From an uncultured Collinsella sp. (lineage in GTDB: Bacteria; Actinomycetota; Coriobacteriia; Coriobacteriales; Coriobacteriaceae), in NCBI GenBank assembly GCA_902495945.1, contig CABUZD010000024.1, positions 1 to 18,922 on the forward strand: 18,922 bases of DNA, written 5' to 3'. Positions 1-7,094 of this stretch are shown piece after piece. A model generated the notes under the pieces. That model worked only from the letters and a program-made list of their open reading frames with translations, had not been told where the DNA came from and ran no database searches. The first letter of the stretch is position 1. Each line of letters opens with the position of its first letter. Position numbers and translations under genes: made by a program.

Positions 1-8
1 GACAGCGA

Positions 9-145
9 GCGGGCCGCATTTGAGACAAGGTGACGTGAAACGAAAGGGCGCTGACCTTCTGGTCGCGCCCTTGAAGTTGAACGTCAGATTGTCCAAATGC
101 GGCCCGCGCAGCGTCGGCTGGTCCGCCGTTCGGTAGAACGGCGGA
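9..145 (-). ncRNA. Structured intergenic element A (3' of prfA)
   Basis: Read on the minus strand, 2 nt after the prfA TAA, come a 10-bp hairpin with loop TACC (145-122), then CGACGCTGC (116-108), a 16-nt arm (107-92), CAATCTGACGTT (91-80), and a core hairpin GGGCGC-GACC-AGAA-GGTC-A-GCGCCC (70-46) with one bulged base. The 16-nt arm pairs with 9-21 through 13 perfect pairs, and further pairs form at 24-28 with 89-93 and 31-36 with 81-86. The whole could fold into a hairpin of about 100 nt. T-rich sequence after the core is modest, so termination is possible but not obvious. The same blocks and spacing recur near 5963-6070 and 12966-13067. Confidence 0.72.
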
Positions 146-147
146 AC

Positions 148-1215
148 TTAGACTGCCTGTGCCAGCTTCTCGGCTCGCTCGGCGGCGGCGAGCGCCTCGA
201 TGACGGTACCGAGCTGATCGCCCAGAAGGACGCCGTTGTAGGTAGAGTTGAAGCCGATACGGTGATCGGTCACGCGGTCCTGGGGCTGGTTGTAAGTACG
301 GATCTTCTCGGAACGGTTACCGTGGCCGATCTGGCTTTGGCGCTCGGCACCGAGCTCGGCCTGCTGCTTCTCGAGTTCCATCTCGTACAGACGGGCACGC
401 AGCATCTGCATGCAGACCTCGCGGTTCTGGATCTGGGAACGTTGCTCCTGCGACTGCACCACGGTGTTGGTGGGCAGGTGGGTGATGCGCACGGCGGAGT
501 AGGTGGTGTTAACGCACTGACCGCCAGGGCCGGAGGCGCAGTAGGTGTCGATGCGCAGGTCGGACTGGTTGATCTGGACGTCGATTTCCTCGGCCTCGGG
601 AAGCACGGCGACGGTAGCCGTTGAAGTCTGGATGCGGCCCTGGGACTCGGTCTTAGGGACGCGCTGGACACGGTGCACGCCGGACTCGTACTTCATAACG
701 GAGTAGACGCGGTCGCCCTCGACCTTGAACTCAATGGACTTAAAGCCGCCGGCCTCGCTGGGGCTGGAATCGAGCACGGTAGTCTTCCAGCCGCGCGACT
801 CGCAAAAGCGCTGATACATCTTGTACAGGTCGCCGGCGAAGATGGCCGCCTCGTCGCCACCGGCGGCGGAGCGAATCTCGACGATGGTGTTCTTGTCGTC
901 GTTGGGGTCACTCGGGATGAGCATGTACTTGATGTCTTCCTCGAGCTGGGGAAGCTTTTCCTCGTTCTCGGAGATGTCCATCTGGAGCATCTCCTTCTCG
1001 TCCGCATCGCTGGTGTCGCGGAGCATCTCCTTGGCGGCCTCGATGTCATCGAGCGCGCCGATGTACTCGCGCGAGGCAGCGATGAGGTCGGACTGGTGTG
1101 CGTACTCCTTGTTGAGACGCGTGAACTCCTTGATGTCGGAGGCGACGGCCGGGTCGGAAAGCTTCTTCTCGAGCTCCTCGTAGGCCTTGATGATCTTTTC
1201 GAGCTTGTCGCGCAT
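148..1215 (-). CDS. prfA: Peptide chain release factor 1 (RF1)
   Basis: RF1 reads UAA and UAG in the ribosomal A site and triggers hydrolysis of peptidyl-tRNA in the cytoplasm. The predicted protein is 355 aa, the usual RF1 length. The stop-codon recognition tripeptide is PKT (about residues 187-189, in HRVQRVPKTESQGR), which is the RF1 PxT type and not the RF2 SPF type. The catalytic GGQ is at 231-233 in ASGPGGQCVNTTYSAVR; Gln233 is the residue that PrmC normally methylates. The N-terminal region (1-100) is rich in charged helix, as expected for domain 1. I chose the ATG at 1213-1215 because AAGGAG lies 6 nt upstream; the longer reading frame to 1389 has no support. Cysteines at 226 and 234 flank GGQ. 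No prmC is visible downstream; a structured element begins 2 nt after the TAA. Confidence 0.97.
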   Translation of the reverse strand: MRDKLEKIIKAYEELEKKLSDPAVASDIKEFTRLNKEYAHQSDLIAASREYIGALDDIEAAKEMLRDTSDADEKEMLQMDISENEEKLPQLEEDIKYMLIPSDPNDDKNTIVEIRSAAGGDEAAIFAGDLYKMYQRFCESRGWKTTVLDSSPSEAGGFKSIEFKVEGDRVYSVMKYESGVHRVQRVPKTESQGRIQTSTATVAVLPEAEEIDVQINQSDLRIDTYCASGPGGQCVNTTYSAVRITHLPTNTVVQSQEQRSQIQNREVCMQMLRARLYEMELEKQQAELGAERQSQIGHGNRSEKIRTYNQPQDRVTDHRIGFNSTYNGVLLGDQLGTVIEALAAAERAEKLAQAV

Positions 1216-1295
1216 GACGGACTCCTTTATATGCGTGAAGGTGAAAATCGGCAGAATTGATGGGACGCGGGGCGCCGCTGCGGGGGTAAGCCCAG

Positions 1296-1328
1296 CTAGA
1301 ACATGTCGATCTTCAGATACATGCGCAT
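1296..1328 (-). other. Possible leader mini-ORF upstream of prfA
   Basis: The 228-nt gap upstream of prfA contains a very short frame. An ATG at 1320-1322 lies 6 nt after GAAGGG (1329-1334) and would encode MYLKIDMF before TAG at 1296-1298; a second in-frame ATG sits at 1326-1328. The ribosome-binding site has good spacing, but so short a frame can occur by chance. The rest of the gap holds a small hairpin at 1382-1395 (GCAGG arms, CAAA loop) and the palindrome at 1411-1443. I could not identify a convincing promoter. Confidence 0.15.
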
Positions 1329-1410
1329 CCCTTCGCGTATGGGGTACATAATTGCGGTCTAACCCATATATGATAGCGTGCGCAGGCAAACCTGCATATA
1401 ACCAGCACGG

Positions 1411-1443
1411 AATCCGACAAAGGGACAGTCCCTTTGTCGGATT
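1411..1443. repeat. GACAAAGGGAC palindrome, copy 1
   Basis: This is a perfect interrupted palindrome: two 16-bp arms (AATCCGACAAAGGGAC and its complement) around a single central A. It abuts the TAG stop codon of the M20 peptidase gene at 1444. It belongs to the same family as the copies at 8136, 10103 and 11650, but its central base makes it the opposite orientation. Its form is like REP palindromes; no transposase gene is present in the window. Confidence 0.9.
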
Positions 1444-2859
1444 CTAAAGCGTATGGAGCAGGGCGATGTGGAAGCGGACACCCTGGAGGTAGGCACGGCG
1501 GGTGATGCGCTCGTTGGTGCCGTGGACACCGCGATCGCACTCGTCGTCATCAACCACAAAGGCCGAGAAGCGAATGCACTCAGGGCAAATGTGCTGGTAG
1601 TTGGCAGCGTCGGTCGCACCGATCACGGTCGAGGGCACAATTGCCACTGGCTCGAATGATCCGTTTTCCTCCGTCCCCTTTGGATCACGGAAGTAGCGGG
1701 CGGCAATGGCGCGAACGGCCTCGAGTCCCGGTCCACCGATGCGCGGGGACGGCGAGGGCTCAGAGCTGCCGAGGCCGAGTTCGACCTCCACACGTCCGAC
1801 AAGGCCCGCCGCGGCAACCGACTCGCAGCAGCGCGCCACAACGTCGGCCACGCTCGTGCCCTCGAGCATGCGGAAGTTGATATTGGCCCACATATCCTGC
1901 GGCATTACGTTGGCGCCGGTGCTGCCGCCCTCGATCTGCGTGGGCGCGCAGGTGGTCGTCACGAGCGGATAGAGCTTCTTGCTGGCGAGGCAATCGCGGA
2001 CAATGGCACCCCCGTTGGCGGCAATTTCATCGGCCGTATAGAGCCCCAACTCGACGAGTTGGGCGGCAAGCAAGTCGGTCACGCGCGTCGGCCACTCGAT
2101 ATCGCAGATTGCGGTGATGGCACGGCTAAGCACCTCGAGCGATGTGCCGCCGTAGGGGTTGGACGAATGCCCGCCCTCGCTCTTCGTCTTGAGCACGATA
2201 TCGGCATAGCCCTTCTCGGCCAGGTCGGCGTGCATAAGCCAACCCTCGCCCGCGCTGTACTCGGCAGCCGGAACGATGCGGTAGTCGCCCTCGTCGATCA
2301 GGTACTCAAGCTCAATGCCGCGCTCCTCGAGCACGCGACCGATGGCGCCTGCGCCGTACTGCGTAGTCTCCTCGTCCTGGCCAAAGGCCAGGAGCAGCGT
2401 GCGCTCGTGCTGCCAACCGTGCGCCAGCGCATACTCAACCGCCTCGAGAATGCCTGCGACCTGGTCTTTCATATCGATGGCGCCGCGACCCCAAATGTAG
2501 GTGTCGTCTACATGCCCGCTAAAGGGGGCGTGCGTCCAATCGTCCTCGGTGCCGGGCACCACGGGAACCACGTCCATGTGGCCCATGAGCATAATGGGCT
2601 TGAGGGCAGGGTCGGAACCGCTAAGCGTCACCAATAGCGAATGGTCGATAAGCTCGACCTTACCCGCCGTAAATTCGTGCGGCCAAGCCTGCTGCATATA
2701 CGCGCGCAGGTCGTCGAACGACTGCCAGTTCACCGCCTCGGCATCCATGCTCGAGATGGTCGGAAACGATAGCACGCGGCCCAGGCGCTCGCACGCACCA
2801 GCCTTGTCCAAATCGGCAAAATCATCCTCATGCGCAAAGAAGCGCCAAACCTCGGCCAT
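1444..2859 (-). CDS. M20-family metallopeptidase, carboxypeptidase S-like
   Basis: This is a probable cytoplasmic zinc exopeptidase acting on small peptides or N-acyl amino acids; its substrate cannot be read from sequence. The 471-aa protein has the M20 landmarks in order: GHMDVVPV (93-100; metal ligand His94 and Asp96), WGRGAIDMKDQ (123-133; bridging Asp129), QDEET (161-165; catalytic and ligand Glu163/Glu164), the dimerisation-domain segment around SEGGHSSNPYGGTS (227-240), GATDAANY (414-421) and the C-terminal ligand His446 in VHGTNERI. Most relatives I know have GHDEE where this has GQDEE. The length fits the long carboxypeptidase S branch. The start ATG follows GAAAGGAT by 3 nt. It lies 72 bp after the amino-acid importer ATPase gene on the same strand, which suggests import coupled to hydrolysis. 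The gap has a GC hairpin but no U-tract. Confidence 0.9.
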   Translation of the reverse strand: MAEVWRFFAHEDDFADLDKAGACERLGRVLSFPTISSMDAEAVNWQSFDDLRAYMQQAWPHEFTAGKVELIDHSLLVTLSGSDPALKPIMLMGHMDVVPVVPGTEDDWTHAPFSGHVDDTYIWGRGAIDMKDQVAGILEAVEYALAHGWQHERTLLLAFGQDEETTQYGAGAIGRVLEERGIELEYLIDEGDYRIVPAAEYSAGEGWLMHADLAEKGYADIVLKTKSEGGHSSNPYGGTSLEVLSRAITAICDIEWPTRVTDLLAAQLVELGLYTADEIAANGGAIVRDCLASKKLYPLVTTTCAPTQIEGGSTGANVMPQDMWANINFRMLEGTSVADVVARCCESVAAAGLVGRVEVELGLGSSEPSPSPRIGGPGLEAVRAIAARYFRDPKGTEENGSFEPVAIVPSTVIGATDAANYQHICPECIRFSAFVVDDDECDRGVHGTNERITRRAYLQGVRFHIALLHTL

Positions 2860-2884
2860 GGCATCCTTTCGATTGTGATGACGA

Positions 2885-2907
2885 GGGCCGCCCCACCGGA
2901 GCGGCCC
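2885..2907 (-). promoter_or_regulatory. Intercistronic GC hairpin between importer ATPase and peptidase
   Basis: Arms GGGCCGC (2885-2891) and GCGGCCC (2901-2907) pair perfectly over a 9-nt loop. There is no T-run on either strand, so it is more likely an RNA-stabilising or partial attenuation hairpin than a full terminator. It may lower peptidase expression relative to the transporter. Confidence 0.45.
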
Positions 2908-2931
2908 CGCTACATAAGCGTTTGCGGTCGG

Positions 2932-3717
2932 TTACTTGTCCTCGAGATAACGCGAAAGGAACTCGCGGGTACGCTGGTGCTTGGGGTTGCCAAAGAGCTC
3001 CGCCGGCGCGGCATCCTCGAGCACTACGCCCTTGTCCATAAAGACCACGCGGTCGGACACCGTGCGGGCAAAGGCCATCTCGTGCGTGACGACGACCATG
3101 GTCATGCCGTCGGCCGCGAGCTTGCGCATGACCTCGAGCACCTCGCCCACGATCTCGGGGTCGAGTGCGGAGGTCGGCTCGTCGAACAGCATGATCTGCG
3201 GATTCATGCACAGGGCGCGCGCGATGGCCACGCGCTGTTTTTGACCACCGGACAGGCGACCCACGGCGGCGTGCGCGAACTTCTCGAGCCCCACGCTCGT
3301 CAGATGCTCCATCGCGACCTTCTCGGCCTCGGCCTTGCTCATTTTTTTGAGCGTGACGGGCGCAAGCGTGCAGTTGTCGAGCACATCCATGTTGTTGAAC
3401 AGGTTAAAGCCCTGGAACACCATGCCGATGTCCTCACGCAGCTTGTTAATGTTGCAGCGCTCGGCCGTAAGGTCCTGGCCGTGGAACCAGATATGGCCCG
3501 CGTCCGGAGTCTCGAGCAGGTTGAGGCAGCGCAGAAAGGTCGATTTGCCCGAGCCTGAGGCGCCGATAATGGTGACGACCTCGCCGGGGTTAACGGACAG
3601 GTCGATGCCCTTGAGTACCTCGAGCGAGCCGAAGCTCTTGCGCAGGCCCTCGACGCGGATGAGCGGCTCATTGGTCTGTGCGGCGGCCGCGGTGCCGGTA
3701 GTGGCGGTATCTGCCAT
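2932..3717 (-). CDS. Polar amino-acid ABC importer, ATP-binding subunit (GlnQ/HisP type)
   Basis: This is the cytoplasmic ATPase that powers amino-acid uptake with the adjacent permease and binding protein. The 261-aa protein has the standard order: Walker A GASGSGKST (52-60), Q-loop at FQGFNLF (101-107), signature LSGGQKQR (155-162), Walker B IMLFDEP (175-181) followed by TSALD, and the switch histidine at 212 in VVVTHEM. Length and motif spacing match GlnQ/HisP subunits. I chose the ATG at 3717 because AGGAG lies about 7 nt upstream; the frame extends 25 codons further without a ribosome-binding site. The first 16 residues (Ala/Thr-rich) are an extra tail before the usual LIRVEGLRKSFG beginning. 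The gene is 22 bp after the permease gene and is clearly in the same operon. Confidence 0.95.
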   Translation of the reverse strand: MADTATTGTAAAAQTNEPLIRVEGLRKSFGSLEVLKGIDLSVNPGEVVTIIGASGSGKSTFLRCLNLLETPDAGHIWFHGQDLTAERCNINKLREDIGMVFQGFNLFNNMDVLDNCTLAPVTLKKMSKAEAEKVAMEHLTSVGLEKFAHAAVGRLSGGQKQRVAIARALCMNPQIMLFDEPTSALDPEIVGEVLEVMRKLAADGMTMVVVTHEMAFARTVSDRVVFMDKGVVLEDAAPAELFGNPKHQRTREFLSRYLEDK

Positions 3718-3739
3718 GATGATTCTCCTCGTCTTGAGC

Positions 3740-4888
3740 CTAGTTGGAGCTGGGCAGCGTGACCGGAGCCTCGGCGCCAAGCTTTTTGCCAAAGGCCTCG
3801 AGCAGGCGGCTCGCCACGAGCGTCAGGATCAGGTAGACCACGAGCGCCACGCAGTAGACCTCCATCTGGCGGTAGTACACGCCGGCGACGGTGGTGGTGG
3901 CGTACATGAGGTCAAACACGCCGATGACCGAAAGCACCGACGAATCCTTGATGTTGATGATGAGCTCGTTGGTGAGCGCCGGAATCGCATTTTTCATGCC
4001 CTGGGGGAACACGACTTTGCGCATGGCCTGCCACTGCGACAGGCCCAGCGATCGCGCCGCCTCGGCTTGGCCGGAATCGATGGACTCGATGCCGCCGCGC
4101 AGGACCTCCATCATGTAGGCGGTGGAGTTGAGCGAGATGGTGACGAGGCCGGCGGTGAAGGTGCTCCAGATCTGGTTGGCCTGGGCGGTCTCGAAGCCCA
4201 TGCCGCGCAAAACGGTGAAGCCCGCGTAATAGATGAGCAGGCCCTGGACCATCATGGGCGTGCCGCGCACGATGGTGGAGTAGACGGTCGCAAAGCCGCG
4301 GCCGATACTCTTAACGAAGCGCACCAGGTCGTTATCCACGCGGTCGAACGTCTGAATGCGTAGGAACACGAAGAGCAGCGCCAGGAAGAATGCGATGACG
4401 GTGCCGAAGGTGGCAAGCGCGATGGTGATCTCGATGCCGCGGATGAAGAAGTCGCCGCTCTTGTAGGTCATGTAGACCAGGCTCGACAAAAAGTCGCTGG
4501 GGTTGGAATCCGAGACAATGCTCACCTGCACCAGGTCGATAAACGACATGACGCAGCGGTCGATAAAGAAAACTGCCGTGATGGCGACCACGACGTAGCT
4601 GCCCAGGCGTGCGCCACGACGGCAGCGCTCGGATGCGAACGGCGACTTTTCGCGATAGTCGTTCCAGTGCATGAGCTTGGTGACCAGCGCCGCCGCCGAC
4701 ACGACGAGCCAGGCCCAAAGGATTGCCCAGAGGCAGTCTTGGAAGATACCGGTGGGGGCCAAGAAGCTCAGCGGCGTGGGGTTGCGTTGGCTAAACGCCA
4801 GGCCGAGCGCCGCGATAACACTCGTGCCCAGGTATACATAACGGTGGTCGGCCTTGATAAAGGAGGCCAGGCGATTAATGGTTTTCAT
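3740..4888 (-). CDS. Polar amino-acid ABC importer, permease with long N-terminal membrane extension
   Basis: This is the membrane channel subunit of the amino-acid importer. The 382-aa protein ends in a HisM/GlnP-type permease domain: a membrane segment from about 150, RGTPMMVQ at 208-215, and the EAA loop that docks the ATPase at about 273-298 (GQAEAARSLGLSQWQ followed by VVFPQGMK). Typical family members are about 220 aa. Here the first 150 residues are an extension with hydrophobic segments near 18-32, 52-70 and 97-120, of unknown purpose. The start is supported by GGGAGG just upstream. The gene begins 9 bp after the binding-protein stop and ends 22 bp before the ATPase start, so a single transcript is likely. 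Only one permease gene is present, so it probably homodimerises. Confidence 0.93.
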   Translation of the reverse strand: MKTINRLASFIKADHRYVYLGTSVIAALGLAFSQRNPTPLSFLAPTGIFQDCLWAILWAWLVVSAAALVTKLMHWNDYREKSPFASERCRRGARLGSYVVVAITAVFFIDRCVMSFIDLVQVSIVSDSNPSDFLSSLVYMTYKSGDFFIRGIEITIALATFGTVIAFFLALLFVFLRIQTFDRVDNDLVRFVKSIGRGFATVYSTIVRGTPMMVQGLLIYYAGFTVLRGMGFETAQANQIWSTFTAGLVTISLNSTAYMMEVLRGGIESIDSGQAEAARSLGLSQWQAMRKVVFPQGMKNAIPALTNELIINIKDSSVLSVIGVFDLMYATTTVAGVYYRQMEVYCVALVVYLILTLVASRLLEAFGKKLGAEAPVTLPSSN

Positions 4889-4897
4889 GCTGCCTCC

Positions 4898-5824
4898 CTA
4901 TGCCGGCTGACGGTCGAGGCACGCGTCCCACATTTGGTCGCGCTCCTCTTGGCTAATGCCCTTGAGTGTCTTGTCGATGAGCTTAAGCAGCTTGTCCGAG
5001 CCCTTGCGGCAACCGACATTTGCCGTGACCTCCTGCATAAAGCCCTCGCCCTCGGCAAACTGGATGGGGACGATACCGGGATTTTGGGCCATATAGCCCT
5101 TCTCATTCTCGGTGTTGTAAGTCACGGCGTCGCAGGTGCCCTGCAGCAGATTCGAAAACACCGTGGGGACCGAGTCGACCGGGTTTTTGTGGACAACGCC
5201 CGGGATCTCGTCGATGACGGTATCGAGCATGGTGTCCTTTTGCCCGAGCACCGTAGCGCCGCTAAAGTCGCTGAGCTTGGTCGCGTTTTGGTAGGGGGAA
5301 CCCTCTTTTACGAACAGGCCAAAGTAGCCAATGAAGTACGGATCGGAAAAGCCGACGGACTCCTCGCGCTCGGGCGTGGCGCTCATGCCGGCAATGATGA
5401 GGTCGATCTGGCCGTTGTTGAGCGAATCGATAAGACCCGAGAAGCTCTGTTTGACGGCAACGGGCTCGCCGCCGAGGGCCTTGCAGACGATCTTGGCGAT
5501 CTGCACGTCGTAACCATCGGCATAGGCGCCCTGCACGTTGTCGATGGGGATGGTGTACTCGCTGGCTTCGGAGACCTGCCAGTTGTACGGGGCGTAGGCC
5601 GCCTCCATGCCAATGCGGATCTTGTCCTTGCCGATCACGGAATCGGACAGGTCGTCGCGACCGCCGCCCGTCGTGGGCCGAACCACCTTGAGCGTTGACG
5701 GGCGCTGACAGCCGGCAAGCGCGCCGGCGACGACGGAAGCGCTCGCAGCGAGAGCGCTACCCAAAAAGATGCGACGGCTGCATACCGGCTGTGGATGCGC
5801 GTCGCGTTGATGGGGAGAATGCAT
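4898..5824 (-). CDS. Amino-acid ABC importer, substrate-binding lipoprotein (family 3)
   Basis: This is the extracellular receptor of the importer, anchored to the membrane. The 308-aa protein begins with a long n-region, a twin-arginine-like SRRIFLG (16-22), a hydrophobic stretch, and a lipobox ending LAGC with the acylated Cys at 39. The mature part matches family 3 amino-acid-binding proteins: IRIGMEAAYAPYNW near the start, GYDVQIAKIVCKALG, then DLIIAGMSATPEREESVGFS. The last of these is the usual 'T.ER...FS.PY' landmark. The ligand specificity is not readable; a polar amino acid is the default for the family. I chose the ATG at 5824 because GGAAGG lies 6 nt upstream. It is the first gene of the operon with permease, ATPase and probably the M20 peptidase. 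I found no convincing promoter in the 263-nt gap upstream, which also holds the structured element at 5963-6070. Confidence 0.93.
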   Translation of the reverse strand: MHSPHQRDAHPQPVCSRRIFLGSALAASASVVAGALAGCQRPSTLKVVRPTTGGGRDDLSDSVIGKDKIRIGMEAAYAPYNWQVSEASEYTIPIDNVQGAYADGYDVQIAKIVCKALGGEPVAVKQSFSGLIDSLNNGQIDLIIAGMSATPEREESVGFSDPYFIGYFGLFVKEGSPYQNATKLSDFSGATVLGQKDTMLDTVIDEIPGVVHKNPVDSVPTVFSNLLQGTCDAVTYNTENEKGYMAQNPGIVPIQFAEGEGFMQEVTANVGCRKGSDKLLKLIDKTLKGISQEERDQMWDACLDRQPA

Positions 5825-5962
5825 AATCTGCCTTCCCTGTTGAATCGTATGCTGACGACTTAACAGGATATACGCCAGCAACTAGCAGCGCAGCACAAGC
5901 TCGAAAAATTAATAGACACGCGGTAGTCATTGGGGACGCCGATGTTTTGGCAATGCCGGCGA

Positions 5963-6070
5963 GCGACGTCCAGAGCGAACAAGTGGCATGAAAAAGGCAA
6001 GGCATGACCAGAAGGTCTATGCCTTGCCTTTTGAATGACAACTTGTCGCTCTGGACGACGCGCAGCATCG
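5963..6070 (-). ncRNA. Structured intergenic element D (3' of the epimerase gene)
   Basis: On the minus strand, 17 nt after the epimerase TAG, come CGATGCTGC (6070-6062), a 16-nt arm (6061-6046), CAAGTTGTCATT (6045-6034) and a core hairpin GGCAT-A-GACC-TTCT-GGTC-ATGCC (6023-6001). The core is extended by a TTGCC stem (6024-6032 with 5992-6000). The 16-nt arm then pairs with 5963-5977 in a nearly perfect outer stem. The whole is a hairpin of about 100 nt. On the minus strand the core is followed by TTTTT, so it can serve as the epimerase terminator. The two sequence blocks and 16-nt spacing match the elements near 9-145 and 12966-13067. Confidence 0.7.
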
Positions 6071-6087
6071 ACCGAGCGGCGGAACCT

Positions 6088-6981
6088 CTAGAGCAAGGTA
6101 ACGCTAAAACTGCGCTTGTCCGTCTCGCCCGGGGCCAGGGTGATGGTGTTGACCTTGTGCTCAAAGACATCGTCCTCGGTGTCCATGGTGGTGTGACCGG
6201 TCCAGGGCTCGAGTGCCACAAACGGAGCGTCGTTGGCGGCAGACCACACGCCAATGTACTTAAAGCCCTCAAAGTCGATCTTGACGCCGTGACCCGACTT
6301 GCGGCCGCGCAGCGTGAGCGTGGAGCCCGGGGTATCGGTGAACATGATGGCGTCGTTATCGAAGCTGCGGTGCGTGATGGGCAGCACGTCCGAGTTATCG
6401 GGAGCCTTGTAGCTGCCCTCGAACGTCATAAGACCGTCGGGCGTGATGATGGGAGCCTCGTTAGTCCAAGCCTCGGTAAACGCCAGCTCGTAATCCTCGA
6501 ATGCCTCGTCCTCGGCACCGGGAGCCGGTACGTTAAACGCAGGGTGGCCGCCCACCGAGAACGGCAGGTCCACGTCGCCGGTATTGGTGACGGCAAAGGT
6601 CTGCGTGAGGATGGCGTCGCCGGTCAGGGCATAGGTCATGTTGAGCTTAAAGTGGAACGGAAAGGCCTTGAGCGACTCGGACGTGTCGGTGATCTCGTAC
6701 GTTACCGAGGAGCCGTCCTCCGAAACCTCGACCAGCTTGTGCTCGACGATGCGCGCGAGTCCGTGGCGCGGCATCTCGCAGGTGCCGGCCGCAGACGTTG
6801 CCGTGTTGTTGCGCAGCGAACCCACAATGGGGAACAGGATGGGCGCATGCTTGCCCCAAAAGGCGGGGTCGCCCTGCCACAGATACTCGTTGCCGTTGAG
6901 AGCAAGGCTCGTGAGCTGGGCGCCCATGGAATCGATGGCCGCGGTGAGGCCGCCGCGCTTGATGGTAGTGACGGTAGACAT
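6088..6981 (-). CDS. Aldose 1-epimerase-like protein (galactose mutarotase fold, LacX-like)
   Basis: This cytoplasmic protein probably interconverts alpha and beta anomers of a hexose or hexose phosphate. The 297-aa sequence shows the family landmarks: LFPIVGSLR (49-57), RHG with His73, GGHPAFN with the conserved His146, FDNDAI (207-212) and LEPWTG with the likely catalytic base Glu258. It matches the short LacX/YeaD-like branch better than the roughly 340-aa GalM enzymes, so the exact sugar is open. I chose the ATG at 6981 because GGAGG lies 7 nt upstream. The genes on either side share its strand but lie 113 bp (upstream) and 263 bp (downstream) away, so it may be transcribed alone. A small hairpin (CAATAG/CTATTG) lies just upstream. 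The structured element D follows its stop codon. Confidence 0.88.
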   Translation of the reverse strand: MSTVTTIKRGGLTAAIDSMGAQLTSLALNGNEYLWQGDPAFWGKHAPILFPIVGSLRNNTATSAAGTCEMPRHGLARIVEHKLVEVSEDGSSVTYEITDTSESLKAFPFHFKLNMTYALTGDAILTQTFAVTNTGDVDLPFSVGGHPAFNVPAPGAEDEAFEDYELAFTEAWTNEAPIITPDGLMTFEGSYKAPDNSDVLPITHRSFDNDAIMFTDTPGSTLTLRGRKSGHGVKIDFEGFKYIGVWSAANDAPFVALEPWTGHTTMDTEDDVFEHKVNTITLAPGETDKRSFSVTLL

Positions 6982-7094
6982 GCTACTTCCTCCAAAAGTA
7001 AACAATAGTGTCGAGGGCTATTGTCCCACTCTTGGCGGCGGGACGGGACGGCAGGCGATTATTGAGTAGCCATAGCGGAATGAGCGGCGAGCGC

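Noticed and set aside
80..91. Hammerhead ribozyme core, because of CTGACG
   Set aside because: The third conserved position is T, not A, and no GAAA segment or cleavage-site stem follows in the correct order.
9..145. Integron attC site, because GTTGAAC resembles the GTTRRRY box
   Set aside because: The matching RYYYAAC box is missing from the opposite side of the fold, and no integrase or cassette array is present.
3335..4363. A 342-codon open frame on the plus strand
   Set aside because: It is antisense to the importer ATPase and permease genes, lacks a ribosome-binding site and has the low-complexity translation typical of shadow frames.
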